In this document: positions 1 to 10,413 of the stretch, piece by piece
Layout: the number at the start of each line of letters is the position of its first letter
Numbering within the stretch: the first letter of the stretch is position 1
Assembly (NCBI GenBank): GCA_017654935.2
Contig: CM065690.1
Span: 1,545,781-1,609,780 of the forward strand
DNA from: Phymorhynchus buccinoides
Taxonomy: Eukaryota > Mollusca > Gastropoda > Neogastropoda > Raphitomidae
DNA: 64,000 bases
Direction: 5' to 3'
Notes under the pieces: model-generated
The model's database searches: none
The model's input: the letters and a program-made list of their open reading frames with translations, nothing else
What the model was told of the DNA's origin: nothing
Translations under genes and position numbers: made by a program

Positions 1-316
1 TTAATCATTTAGTACTAGCTGTCTCTTCCCGTCATCGATCCTTTGCTTGCCCATTCTGAACAAGTCTTGTCCAAATGTGGGCCATTTTGTTTTTGACTCA
101 GACTCGCCACTTCGATTTTTTTGGTTCGAAAGGGCGTAGCAGCGTGTGGTGGCCCGGTCCGGCCACTCATAGTCCGTTTTGTATCGGCCTTGGCTGCTCT
201 AGGTGACTCCATGCGGAGTTTGTCATCTCCTGGCTGCTTTTCCAGGATGTTGTCTCGGTGGAGTCCACTCAGGTTCTGCCCCAGGATGATGCTTTCGGTA
301 CCCTTCTGTCTCGTGG

Positions 317-1942
317 GTGCCGATTGTCTTTTCTCCACCTGCAGATCCTCTTCGCTTTCAGATCTTGGATGCAGAGGTCAAGTCCCTTCTGGACAAGGGT
401 GCTGTGATTCCAGTACCCAACCCAGGCCCGGGTTTCTACTCGCGCATGTTCACTGTACCAAAGAAGAACTGTGAGTTCCGTCCAGTGCTGGACTTGTCTC
501 CTCTCAATGCTTTTCTGCGCCCCATGGCGTTCAGAATGGAGACGGCTGCTTCGGTTCACAACTTCATCCAGCCGGGGGATTGGGCGACTTCCATAGACCT
601 CAAGGATGCCTTTTTCCATATTTCGATCCACCCAGATCGAAGGCATCTCTTGAGGTTCGTATGGGGGAACACGACTTATCAGTTCGTAGCCCTTCCCTCC
701 GGGCTCTCTCTGGCCCCTTGGATTTTCACCATGGTGGTCAGGGAGTTCGTCGGCGTGGCCGGGTCCAGAGGGATCCGGCTCAAGGTGTACCTGGACGGCT
801 GGCTCACCTCGGCTCAGTCCAGGGACCGGTGCCAGGAACACACTTCGGAGCTCCAGGACCTGTCCGTCCAGGTTGGTTTTCAACATGAACGTCAAAAAGT
901 CGGATTAGACTCCGGCCCAGGAATTCAAATTTCTGGGGATGGTCTTCAATACCCAGACGTTCACGGTCTGTCCGTCTCCGGATCAGATCCAGTCCATTCA
1001 GTCCTTTCGGGAAAGTGTTCTGTTGGCAGGTTCAGCAACGGTTCGTCAACTTCTCAAGTTGCTGGGCATCATGGAGTCTTTGGCAGACCTTTTGCCTCTG
1101 GGACGTCTGCACAGGCGTCCGTTACAACGAAAGTGTGCGGAACTCAGGGTTTCTCATCTTCCTCTGGAATCTCAGATTGTTTTGGGCTCGTGGTTTCGCG
1201 GCTCAGTTCTCCAGTGGTTGGATCTGGTTTGGCTGGGGTCCTCTGTTCCCAGTCGGCCTCTCCACCATCAAGAATTCCTTTTCACGGATGCATCAAAGGA
1301 AGGTTGGGGGGCTCATCTGGACCGGTGAGAGGTTTCGGGGTTGTGGTCCAAGCAGATTCGTCTCTCCACATCAATTTTCTGGAGATGGAGGCGGTTTCCC
1401 TCGCGCTCAAAGCGCTACTTCCCCTGCTACGAGGCAAGTGGGTCACAGTTTGTGGCGACAACTCCACTTGCCTCTCGTACCTTCGGCGTCAGGGGGGCAC
1501 GAAATCGTCTTCACTCTCCAGGAAGGCAGAGGAGATCCTGCTTTGGACTGCACAGAATTCCATTCTTCTAACCGTGGAGTTCTTTCCCGGGAAGTTGAAT
1601 GTTCTCGCCGACCAGCTGGGCCGTTCCAACCAGGTGATTGCAACGGAGTGGACTCTCGTCCATCAGGTCCTTCAACCCATTTGGTCAATGTGGGGAAACC
1701 CACACATCGACTTGTTTGCAACTCGCTTCAGCCGGCGTCTTCCGCTTTTCGTCTCCCCGTTGGCAGATCCCTTGGCATGGGCAAGAAATGCCTTCAGTCT
1801 CCAGTGGACGGGTCTGTGGGCCTACGCCTACCCATCCACAGCTCTTCTTCCAAAGGTGTTGGAAAGGTGTGCTCGGGAGCGTCCTGCTCTGATCCTCATA
1901 GCGTCAGGATGGGAAACTGTCCGTTGTTCCCCGAGCTGTTAG
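317..1942 (+). pseudogene. DIRS reverse transcriptase/RNase H, broken
   Basis: The RT core is read in the frame of 317 up to about 820. It has the FYSRMFTVPKK, RPVLDLSPLN, WATSIDLKDAFFHI and FVALPSGLSLAPWIFT blocks typical of DIRS RTs. The YxDD catalytic box reads YLDGWL (788-805), so the second Asp is Gly. The frame then moves by one base for about 885-1328, with an in-frame TAG at 906-908 in the block NVKKSD*TPAQEFKFLGM. This frame carries the first RNase H motif, FTDASKEGWGAHL (Asp codon 1287-1289). The original frame resumes at about 1360 with FLEMEAV, CGDNSTCLSYL and NVLADQLGR. The segment at 1690-1940 (HIDLFATRFSRRLPLFVSP and following) resembles the region after RNase H that is often annotated as methyltransferase-like in DIRS. 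The D-to-G call assumes the family YLDD motif. Confidence 0.88.
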
Positions 1943-1960
1943 CTCTCACCCACGTTCCGG

Positions 1961-3119
1961 GTGTTCCCCTCCAGTTGTCACCAAGTCACTTGTTCAACCG
2001 CGGACAGGCGTTCCACATCGAAATCCTGCCGTCCTTCACCTGACCGCTTGGCTACTTTGCGGTCAGGATTGCGGTCACAGGGTCTGAAAGGTGAAACCAT
2101 TGAAGTGATTCTTCAATCCCGTCGTCAAAGCATGAATACCTTGTATTCCTTGCGTTGGACCTCTTGGTTCAATTTCTGTTCAATGAGTCTTTTTCTCCTT
2201 TGCACCCGACTGGTGCTCAGTTTGTTTTCTTTTCGTCTCATTTGCATAATGAGAAGGGCCTCTTGGACCAAACTTGTCAGGTTATAAGTCGGCAGTTAGC
2301 ACTATTTCGATTGCTACTGGTCGTCAACCTTCCTTTGCTTCTTCTGTCTTGGTTTCCCATTTTTTGGATGGTTTGCGTAATAAGTCGATTCGCCCAACCA
2401 TCAGACTTCCGCTATGGGACGTTTTTTCTTGTGCTTCACTTTCTCAGGTCAGAATGTGAACCGCTTTCTTCGTTATCTTTTAAGCTTCTTTCTGTTATAA
2501 CGCTTTTCCTCGTTAGTCTTGCCTTAGCGAGACGTGTGAGTGGTATCCACGCTCTTAGCGGTTTAGTTAATGATTATGAATTCGCGGAGGATGGTTCCTC
2601 GATCTCCCTGGCTTTTCTACCGGAATTCCGTGCGAAAAATCAATCGGCTCAGCAAGCTTCTCCGTTGGTTGTTATCGAAAGTCTCTCTAACATCCTCGCT
2701 CCGGACGATGAGGAAAATGTCTGTGTCCGGTTCGCTGTTTGCGGGCATATCTCCTTCGTTCAGTCTCGTTCCGTAGCCAGAAACGCCGCCTTTTCATTTC
2801 TTTGAATTCCAACTATTCAAATGATATCCGTAAGGCCACTTTGGCTCGCTGGTTAGTCGAGTTGATTCGACTAGCCTACTCCCACGCCGATCGTTCTGCG
2901 CCCCCAGGTATACGGGCTCACGAAGTTAGGGCTATTAGCACCTCACTAGTCTTGGTCAGGGGTGTTCCAGTCCCTTCCTTATGTCCTCCGCCTTCTGGAA
3001 GTCGGAGACTACATTTACCTCTTTCTGCCTGCGCGAGTTTTCTACTCTCCGGCAGGACAACACGTTTGGCATTCGATGTGCTGTGTTGTCCTCCAAGACG
3101 GTGTCCTTTTGAGGTTTGA
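1961..3119 (+). pseudogene. DIRS tyrosine recombinase, broken
   Basis: Remnants of the integrase-like tyrosine recombinase are spread over three frames. The block at 2640-2805 (SPLVVIESLSNILAPDDEE) continues in another frame as DIRKATLARWLVELIRLAY and AHEVRAISTSLVL. That contains the H-x-x-R catalytic signature, with His at 2919-2921 and Arg at 2928-2930. A further frame change precedes AFWKSETTFTSFCLREF (2990-3040) and a TGA after KTVSF. In family members the block after W-S-x-x-T-F has F-Y-L-R carrying the nucleophilic Tyr; here codon 3026-3028 is TGC (Cys). The N-terminal half (1961-2640) is too degraded for motif assignment. Confidence 0.8.
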
Positions 3120-3335
3120 CTTATTGTCTGTTTGTTTTTATAGACTTATGTCTTTTGGGGGATATGTAAACATGATTTGCTGTTTTACCTTCTTATTTTA
3201 GATGGTATGTGTGTGTTTATGTGGTATCTCTGTCATGGTTTGTTCCATGGTTCTCAGAGTAGTGCTTAACCATTACCCACCTCCTTGTTGGTAATCATGC
3301 ACTTTGTAGTGGAATGGTAAGGATGATAGAATAGA

Positions 3336-3643
3336 TTGAGGAATTTTTATTAATTCTACTATCTATTTTATCTATATACTTACCATTCCACTACATTTAA
3401 TTGACCCACCCACCTCCCTCCTAATGGTTTTTGAACGTGTACCTTCCCTTTTTATTAGATGCTTGCTTTCAAGAAAGTGAGTAGTCTGCTTAACCGGAAG
3501 TTACCTGGATTGGGAGTTGTGGTAGTAAGACACTCTTGGTTTTATTTCTGTCTTCCAAGCTAATCTTGTACAAATATGCACTTTGTAGTGGAATGGTAAG
3601 TATATAGATAAAATAGATAGTAGAATTAATAAAAATTCCTCAA
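3336..3643. repeat. 60-bp perfect inverted repeat at DIRS 3' end
   Basis: 3336-3395 is the exact reverse complement of 3584-3643. The arms are separated by 188 bp. The first arm also forms a hairpin with 3305-3321, since TGTAGTGGAATGGTAAG at 3305 pairs with 3379-3395. DIRS elements carry inverted terminal repeats and an internal complementary region used to circularise the cDNA. One arm is probably the internal complementary region and the other the right terminal repeat. Confidence 0.8.
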
Positions 3644-3772
3644 ACTCACCCGCCTGGGGCAAAGCGTTGTAATGTAAATCACATGCGCATTCTCACTCAT
3701 TCACCAATTCATTTGGGGCAACGTTCCAAGCAAATCCTCAAACTCGCCCATCTGGGACAAAGCGTGATATAC
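3638..3772. repeat. Diverged direct repeat at the DIRS edge
   Basis: TCCTCAAACTCACCCGCC (3637 on) and TCCTCAAACTCGCCCATC (3737 on) begin ~35-bp diverged copies about 100 bp apart. The first overlaps the end of the inverted repeat. They may mark the insertion junction or another retroelement end; function unknown. Confidence 0.4.
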
Positions 3773-3785
3773 TAAGGGCTGCATA

Positions 3786-4804
3786 CTGACTTGACCCTGG
3801 TGATGACTGACTGACCTGGTGATGACTGACTGACCCTGGTGATGACTGACTGACCCTGGTGATGTTCAGGACTGACTGACCCTGGTGATGACTGACTGAC
3901 CTGGTGATGACTGACCCTGGTGATGACTGACTGACCCTGGTGATGACTGACTGGCCCTGGTGATGACTGACTGACCCTGGTGATGTTCAGGACTGACTGA
4001 CTGACCCTGGTGATGACTGACCCTGGTGATGACTGACTGACCCTGGTGATGACTGACTGACCCTGGTGATGACTGACTGACCCTGGTGATGTTCAGGACT
4101 GACTGACTGACCCTGGTGATGACTGACTGACCCTGGTGATGACTGACTGACCCTGGTGATGTTCAGGACTGACTGACTGACCCTGGTGATGACTGACTGA
4201 CCTTGGTTATGTTCAGGACTGACTGACCCTGGCGATGACTGACTGACCTGGTGATGACTGACCCTGGTGATGACTGACTGACCCTGGTGATGACTGACTG
4301 ACCCTGGTGATGACTGACTGACCCTGGTGATGACTGACTGACCCTGGTGATGACTGACCCTGGTGATGACAGACTGACCCTGGTGATGACTGACTGACCC
4401 TGGTGATGACAGACTGACCCTGGTGATGACTGACCCTGGTGATGACTGACTGGCCCTGGTGATGACTGACTGACCCTGGTGATGACTGACTGACCCCGGT
4501 GATGTTCAGGACTGACCCTGGTGATGACTGACTTGACCCTGGTGATGACTGACTTGACCCTGGTGATGACTGACTTGACCCTGGTGATGACTGACTTGAC
4601 CCTGGTGATGACTGACTTGACCCTGGTGATGACTGACTTGACCCTGGTGATGACTGACTGACCCTGGTGATGACTGACTGACCCTGGTGATGACTGACTG
4701 ACTGACCCTGGTGATGACTGACTGACCTGGTGATGACTGACTGACCTGGTGATGACTGACTGACCCTGGTGATGACTGACTGACTTGATGTTGGTGATGT
4801 TCAG
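3786..4804. repeat. Minisatellite, ~20-bp unit, running into a splice acceptor
   Basis: About 50 copies of a unit like GACTGACCCTGGTGATGACT. Some units contain GGTGATGTTCAGGACTGACT, a version holding the acceptor-like word GTTCAG (at about 3864, 3985, 4091, 4161, 4211 and 4504). The true acceptor of the exon at 4805 is the same word at 4799-4804, so the array ends at the exon boundary. Long open frames on the minus strand are a by-product of the regular unit. Confidence 0.92.
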
Positions 4805-4952
4805 GTCCATGAGCAGACAGAGGGAGGAGGAGCGTGAGCGGATGATAGAGGAGCGCCGCCGCCAGGAGATGATGCTGCGCCAGCAGGAGATGCAGCGCCG
4901 GGGGGGAGGGGGGGGCCCCATGGACATGCCCCGCAACAGAGACGACATGATG
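4805..4952 (+). CDS. DBHS-type (NONO/SFPQ-like) gene, coiled-coil exon
   Basis: This is the first visible exon of a + strand gene. It is bounded by GATGTTCAG and GTACGT and enters with one base completing a codon. It encodes SMSRQREEERERMIEERRRQ followed by EMMLRQQEMQRRG, a glycine run, and PMDMPRNRDDMM. The charged Arg/Glu/Met/Gln helix followed by a Gly-rich tail matches the end of the coiled coil of DBHS proteins. These are nuclear paraspeckle, transcription and splicing factors with two RRMs, a NOPS domain and a coiled coil. The RRM exons are not in the window, so the family call rests on this helix, the downstream Gly/Met/Arg-rich exons and the basic-aromatic C-terminus. Another RNA-binding protein with a similar tail is possible. 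Confidence 0.72.
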
Positions 4953-5998
4953 GTACGTCCAGACCTGACAACTCTTCCGCTCAAGTTTTGACAATTCCGC
5001 TTTCAAAACTTTTTCTTTTTTTTTAAACACAAAAATTCATCGTCTTATATACAGAGCAGCACAGCTGCTGTGCGTATAACCGACTTTCCAGTTTCCGTTT
5101 GGAAACTTCCGTAAAGATGGCGATTGACACATCGATGTGTGTGAGACTGGGGAGAAAATAAAGAGAATAAACCAATATTTCTGCCAAGATTACACGGAAA
5201 AGTTTCTGTGCATTCAGAGATCAAGAAAATGTGCATCATGCTTGATGTATGATGTGATCTTACACTTAAAAGTCTCCTATGGAGGGTGTCGAGGCATCAA
5301 ATGCCACATTACTTCTCAGCGTCTTATCAAAACTGCAAACTCCCAGACTTTTCTTCCACTGTTACCGACTTTTTCAAGCCAAAGGAAGGAAAGGAGAACA
5401 AAGATGAACTTGAATTGATTCATAATCTTCCTTCCAAGTATTATTATTTAAGTCCTCTATGGCACCAACCGTCTTGGTCTGCCCCAATAAAAAGCACAGA
5501 TGAACAAACCAAAAGCTTTGTTCTATTGTGTTAGGAATAGTTGTGACCCAGATGAGACAAGACAAGTTCACAAGGATGAAAATTGCTTGCTTCAAATTAT
5601 GTTTATGTGTGAAAGGTAAGATGCCGTGTCAAAATTCCTCTCAGCTCCCCAAAATTCCCTTTTCCGGCTACAAATATTCCTCTTTGGTCGGTTAGGGGGT
5701 TGGCAGGTCTGGAAAAGGCAAATACATGGTTTAAAAAATGTTTTTAATCGTCTCCCAGTGTACTATTGCTTGCATGTAATTGTGTCATTACAGTTTTGTT
5801 AAATTATTTTAAAAGAAAAATAATCAGCTGCATGATGGATTTGTTTTTCTTTTTTCAAAATTACTATTTTTGGTTTCAGAAATATACAAATTTTCAAAAT
5901 AGGGGTAAACAGGTGTGAAAGTAAGAAAACCTGATAGGAGATGGTGTTGTGTTAACTGTAAAACAAAGGTTGATCACAGACGCTTTCTGTGTTGGCAG
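4953..5998 (+). other. Intron of DBHS-type gene
   Basis: Donor GTACGT, acceptor GTGTTGGCAG, 1046 bp. AT-rich, with no coding or repeat family recognised. The short open frames at 5137-5534 lack codon structure or homology I can recognise. Confidence 0.7.
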
Positions 5999-6475
5999 GG
6001 CATGGGAGGTATGGGGGAGCAGTCGATGCGGGGGGGCCGTGGGGGGGCACCCCCCATGCAGCCCCCACCCGCACCCCCCATGGGGCTGGACAGGGGACAG
6101 CAGCAAGGCATGGGCATGGACCGCGGGCCAGGAGGAATGGACCGAGGAATGGACCGGGGGGGTCCAGGCATGGAGAGGGGAGGCCCACAGGGAATGGACC
6201 GGGGCGGAATGGATCGCGGCGGACCTCAAGGAATGGATCGCAGCGGACCTCAGGGAATGGATCGCGGCGGACCTCAAGGAATGGATCGCAGCGGACCTCA
6301 AGGAATGGACCGTGGCGGACCTCAAGGTATGGACCGGGGCGGACCCCAAGGGATGGACCGTGGAGGAATGGATCGCAGCGGACCTCAGGGCATGGACCGT
6401 GGTGGACCTCAAGGGATGGACCGGGGCGGACCTCAAGGGATGGACCGGGGCGGACCTCAGGGAGGCATGAGCCGG
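5999..6475 (+). CDS. DBHS-type gene, Gly/Met/Asp/Arg-rich repeat exon
   Basis: A phase-0 exon of 477 bp with acceptor TTGGCAG and donor GTGAGT. It encodes [20 protein letters not shown], a proline stretch, then about a dozen 8-residue units of the type GGPQGMDR or SGPQGMDR (24-bp DNA repeat, 6160-6465). Such low-complexity RG/GGM tails in DBHS and other RNA-binding proteins mediate RNA contact and condensation. The frame stays open throughout and both splice sites are in phase 0, so the repeat can change copy number without breaking the frame. The opposite-strand and alternate-frame open stretches here are shadows of the repeat. Confidence 0.78.
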
Positions 6476-6948
6476 GTGAGTGTGTGGGTGGTGGTGCTGT
6501 ATTGAGTACTTAAGGCCAAATTCAGTTCATGTTTCCCGTATCTACATTTTTGGCAACTACATGGATGCTCCTTCTTTCAGGATGTCCTGAATTGCAGGAG
6601 TTTTAAATTGCCTAGAGCCGGTGTCGCCGGATTATCAGAATTTGAGAAGCAACGATTTTCTTACACACACACACGCTTGTACAATTAAAAGGGCCTATAT
6701 AAGCATTTGCTATATTCAGAGGAATGTAGCGCTTGTACTAGTCTAGAGGGGTGGAAAAAGAGCAGTAAATGTGTGTGTGTGCGCTGCCGGGGCCGCCCCC
6801 TTGCCGGATTTTTGAAATTTCCCAGGAGCACCCATGGAGTTATCGTCATCAGCTGCAGTAATGAACTCGTCATAATCATTGTCATCATCATGATGATCAT
6901 CACCCTCATCATCATCATCATCATCATCGTGGCTGTGTTGTGTTGCAG
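6476..6948 (+). other. Intron of DBHS-type gene carrying a MITE
   Basis: Donor GTGAGT, acceptor TGTTGTGTTGCAG. It contains a ~274-bp dispersed element (6561-6834) and an (ATC)n tract near 6880-6928. Confidence 0.75.
6561..6834. mobile_element. MITE, CATGGGTGCTCC family, copy 1
   Basis: The left end ATGGATGCTCCTTCTTTCAG and the right end CCCAGGAGCACCCATGG form an imperfect inverted pair. The interior block AGCCGGTGTCGCCGGATTAT is shared with the copy at 37724-38014. No transposase coding. Confidence 0.65.
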
Positions 6949-7014
6949 GGAGGCAACCAGGGTCCCACTGGTAGCCCCAACGTCAGTATGGGCGGTCAGG
7001 GCGGGGGACAGATG
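6949..7014 (+). CDS. DBHS-type gene, small Gly-rich exon
   Basis: A 66-bp phase-0 exon between GTTGCAG and GTGAGT. It encodes GGNQGPTGSPNVSMGGQGGG then QM, continuing the Gly-rich tail. Both boundaries are consensus and the frame joins the preceding exon without a stop. Because it is symmetric it could be skipped without changing frame. Confidence 0.72.
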
Positions 7015-7052
7015 GTGAGTACTAACGCACTGAATCACTGCTCTCTGCTCAC

Positions 7053-7238
<186 letters not shown>

Positions 7239-7573
7239 GACACCCGGCACCCGGAAAGCTTCAACTCAGAAACGCCCCAAGCTTTATTTAGAAAAACGTC
7301 CGCTGGTTTATTTGAAGAAATGCCAGCCCTTAGTTTTGTAGGTTTATTTCGGAAAGGATTGTGGGTCTATTCCAGAAGAGCTCGCAGGGTTTGCTGAGAA
7401 ATGCCTTCCCAGGCTGGGGTGATGAAGAAAGCCCCGCGTCCCAGACGTGTTTGTCTGGCGAAGGCATTAGCCGCCGTACTGTTTTGTTGTGTAACCTGGG
7501 TGTCTTATGTTTCAAGTTCTCTACTAGGCTCTTTGTCTCAAAGAACAAAGGTCTTCTAGACACTTTTATTCCA

Positions 7574-7690
7574 AAATGGGAATGTGTCGGCTGAACGTAG
7601 CAGGGAGACCAGTGACAACTGAAAACCAGACACGTACCTACCTTACCCATTATGGCCACTTCGCCTGGGAACGCAGAAAGAGAACTATCT
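7574..7690 (+). mobile_element. SINE-E fragment (3' module only)
   Basis: GGGAATGTGTCGGCTGAACG, the GGGAGACCAGTGACAACTGA block and CCTTACCCATTATGGCC, ending in GGGAACGCAGAAAGAGAA, match the 3' part of the SINE copies at 43565 and 51847. The 5' body is absent. The rest of 7235-8480 shows no recognisable feature apart from TG-rich tracts at 8120-8270. Confidence 0.65.
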
Positions 7691-8480
7691 TAGAGGATGA
7701 CTTATTTTTTTGGGGGGTACAACGATTCAAGAGGGGATTTTTTAGGAAAACAAGAGGCGATGCACACAGATCGTATGCATAGAACGTTGTTAGGGTGGCT
7801 GTGCCGACTGACAAGACTTGCATCAAGTCGTGAGATTTTATTCCTGTAGTCTTTGGCTTTGACGTGATCTGGTTTCAGCATCCTTCTCCACACTGCCGTG
7901 GCGAACAGAAACCAACAGAACCGCCCCATGCGATTTCTTTTTTTGTGTGTCTGTGAATAGATCTCATGCTTTTTGTTCATTGAAGTTGGAGGGATTCGCT
8001 TCGTTGCCCCGTAAATCGTAGGCAGTAGGGTGTGTGTGCACAGTCATGTTCTTCCGGACATTATGAAGGCAGCAAATAATCTGGGAGGTTGGGAGAAATC
8101 GGCTGTAAAGTGGTTTACGTTTTGTGTGCGTGTGTGTGTATCTGCATTCGTGTATCTGTTTGTGTGTGTGTGAGTATGCGCTCGTATACGTGTATGTTTA
8201 TATGTGTGTGTCTGTGTGTGCATAGGTGGGTGTATGTTTAAAATTAATGTGTGTGTGTGTGTGTGTACATTTAGAATTATTGCTAGTTATTGAACTCACA
8301 AAGGAACGTCTGAGCATCTTTGAATTGTACTGTGACTCTAGTAGGCATTGTTGTAAGCACATGATGCAACCAGCAACTTCATCATCCTAACAGTAGCAGT
8401 GCAGTATTGATAATGCTTGAGACTATTGAGTTCTGCTGGAGATTTTCTGAGAGTCTGGGGAAGGTGGGGGGAGGGGGATA

Positions 8481-9475
8481 CAGGGCTGCCAACCATGCCT
8501 CCTCAGGGGTATTTGTCCCTGGAAACAGTTAAAAATGATGCTTTGTCCCTGGAATTCCATTTTTCTGTCTGGTCTCTGTGGAAGCTAAGTGGAATCAAAA
8601 AATTGTCAAGCATTCACTTGTTATCTGACTTTGCTGTTGAACACAGGAACGCCCCAAACAACAGACGCTGTTGACATTTTCCTAACAGACATGTCACACA
8701 TGGGTTACTGAACACCAAAGGATCTGGAATATTGAAGCACATTGGCACCAAAAAGCATCAGGAAGACGCTAACAAATCCAGTTACAGGAATTTTGCTGGT
8801 TTTTAAGCAGTTTGTCCCTGGAAATAAGTCTGTCCCTGGTTTTTAAGCAGTTTGTTCCTGGAAATAAGTCTGTCCCTGGTTTTTAAGCAGGTTGTCGCTG
8901 GAAATAAGTCTGTCCCTGGTTTTTAAGCAGTTTGTCCCTGGAAATAAGTCTGTCCCTGGTTTTTAAGCAGTTTGTCCCTGGAAATAAGTCTGTCCCTGGT
9001 TTTTAAGCAGTTTGTCCCTGGAAATAAGTCTCTGTCCCTGGTTTTTAAGCAGTTTGTCCCTGGAAATAAGTCTGTCCCTGGTTTTTAAGCAGTTTGTCCC
9101 TGGAAATAAGTCTGTCCCTGGTTTTTAAGCAGTTTGTCCCTGGAAATAAGTCTGTCCCTGGTTTTTAAGCAGTTTGTCCCTGGAAATAAGTCTGTCCCTG
9201 GTTTTTAAGCAGTTTGTCCCTGGAAATAAGTCTCCCTGGTTTTTAAGCAGTTTGTCCCTGGAAATAAGTCACTGTCCCTGGTTTTTAAGCAGTTTGTCCC
9301 TGGAAATAAGTCTGTCCCTGGTTTTTAAGCAGTTTGTCCCTGGAAATAAGTCTGTCCCTGGTTTTTAAGCAGTTTGTCCCTGGAAATAAGTCTCTGTCCC
9401 TGGTTTTTAAGCAGTCTGTCCCTGGTTTTTAAGCAGTTTGTCCCTGGAAACCGCAAGAGGGGGTAGGCAGCCCTG
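8481..9475. mobile_element. CAG-TIR (hAT-like) element with internal minisatellite
   Basis: The left end CAGGGCTGCCAACC and right end GGTAGGCAGCCCTG are inverted repeats. The flanks GGGATA (8475-8480) and GGGTTA (9476-9481) resemble a 6-bp target duplication with one change. The left interior contains a degenerate zinc-finger-like stretch (LKHIGTKKHQEDANKSSYRN at about 8733-8790), as in BED-type fingers of hAT transposases. The right two thirds is a 40-bp tandem array. Confidence 0.65.
8800..9447. repeat. 40-bp minisatellite inside TIR element
   Basis: About 16 copies of a 40-bp unit with parts CTGGTTTTTAAGCAG and TTTGTCCCTGGAAATAAGTC. The word TTTGTCCCTGGAA also occurs singly at 8511-8523 near the left end of the host element, so the array probably grew from the element's own subterminal sequence. 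Confidence 0.95.
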
Positions 9476-9624
9476 GGGTTAGATTTGGAACGGCGGCAGT
9501 TCTATGCTTAGTTGTTGGCTGTGAAGCTGAAGAGTGGTGCAGGAAAAACAAATCTTGGGTGTTGTTGGAAAGGAAACCCTGTGGTCTGCTAGCAACGGGA
9601 GAAAAGTGGTTCTGTGTACAGAGA

Positions 9625-10413
9625 CAGGGATGCATCTAGAGCGCGGCATTGCCGCAAAATTGTTGATGTTCCCGCAAAAATAAAAATATGCTGCGGGAAA
9701 ATCCCCCCAAATGTTGGGAAATCCCGCAAACGAAAAAATCGTTTGAAAATAACTTGTTCGGCACTAGGCCTAGATTGCGTGGCTGCGTGGGCTGTACCGA
9801 GTCTGCATTTCCTTTCGACAGTAAAGAACGAGCATTTTGATTGGGTCTTAAAAATAGCATAGCCAATCAACGGCTTTCTTTCATTTACTATTTCCGGGCG
9901 CAGTGTAAGCGAGCCCACTCAAAAATGGCATCGCTTCTGGATTATTTTACTGTGACTTCTAAAAAGAAAGAAAACAGTGCGACTGTGGAGTTCAACATTG
10001 ATCAACAACCTTGTTGTTCCTCATCAGCAGTTAGTGATGACAACGGGGAAAGTTCATCGAATGACAAAGCATCGGATCAGGACTGTGATGTCACCGACGA
10101 TCCCATTGCTAGTAGTGTCGCTCCACCACCTTTCAAAAAGCGAAAGCATGAGTTCATGGAAAGTTGGGAAAAAAGCAGACCTTGGCTAGAATTTGACAGC
10201 GAATCAAAAGCAATGTTTTGTGACTGGTGCTTACAAAGCAAAAAGAACAATGCGTTCACCACAGGTTGTAAAAATGTCCGCACTACATCCCTTGATCGAC
10301 GCGTTAACTGGCATTGATTTACCCCCGCCCCCCTAACTATTTCCAGATCCCCCAAATTTCCACACCAAGGGGGGCAATGCCCCCCAGTTTAGAAATTTCT
10401 AGATGCATCCCTG
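9625..10413 (+). mobile_element. hAT-like element, 789 bp, 6-bp target duplication
   Basis: The terminal inverted repeats are CAGGGATGCATCTAGA (9625-9640) and its complement TCTAGATGCATCCCTG (10398-10413). The element is flanked by CAGAGA on both sides (9619-9624 and 10414-10419). The CAG...CTG ends and the internal zinc-finger ORF point to the hAT superfamily. The catalytic transposase domain is missing, so it is non-autonomous. Confidence 0.82.
9925..10317 (+). pseudogene. N-terminal BED/TTF-like zinc-finger ORF of hAT-like transposase
   Basis: From MASLLDYFTVTSKKKENSAT the ORF runs through a Ser/Asp-rich linker to KRKHEFMESWEKSRPWLEF and MFCDWCLQSKKNNAFTTGCK, followed by NVRTTSLDRRVNWH and a stop. 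The C-x2-C motif, the NAFTTGCKN block and the R-T-T-S-L-D-R stretch resemble the zinc-finger region at the N-terminus of hAT-derived and ZNF862-like proteins. The usual terminal His region and the whole catalytic/dimerisation part are absent. The frame is open from 9841, but the ATG at 9925 gives the better family-like N-terminus. Confidence 0.68.

Larger units (their letters stand above)
1..3643 (+). mobile_element. Decayed DIRS-type retrotransposon, 3' part
   Basis: The order seen is reverse transcriptase, RNase H, a post-RNase-H domain, tyrosine recombinase, then a 60-bp inverted repeat. This order is diagnostic of DIRS elements, which integrate with a tyrosine recombinase and have inverted or complementary ends instead of LTRs. 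The left end is outside the window, and 1-316 is probably the end of the gag-like ORF region or the linker. Coding is broken by at least three frame changes and one in-frame stop, and two catalytic residues look substituted, so this copy is dead. It lies in the same orientation as the DBHS-like gene whose exons begin at 4805, probably inside one of its introns. Confidence 0.88.

Noticed and set aside
4163..5030. Long minus-strand open frames across the 20-bp minisatellite
   Set aside because: They consist only of the repeat translated (VSQSSPG/HHQGQ units) and run antisense to a supported exon.
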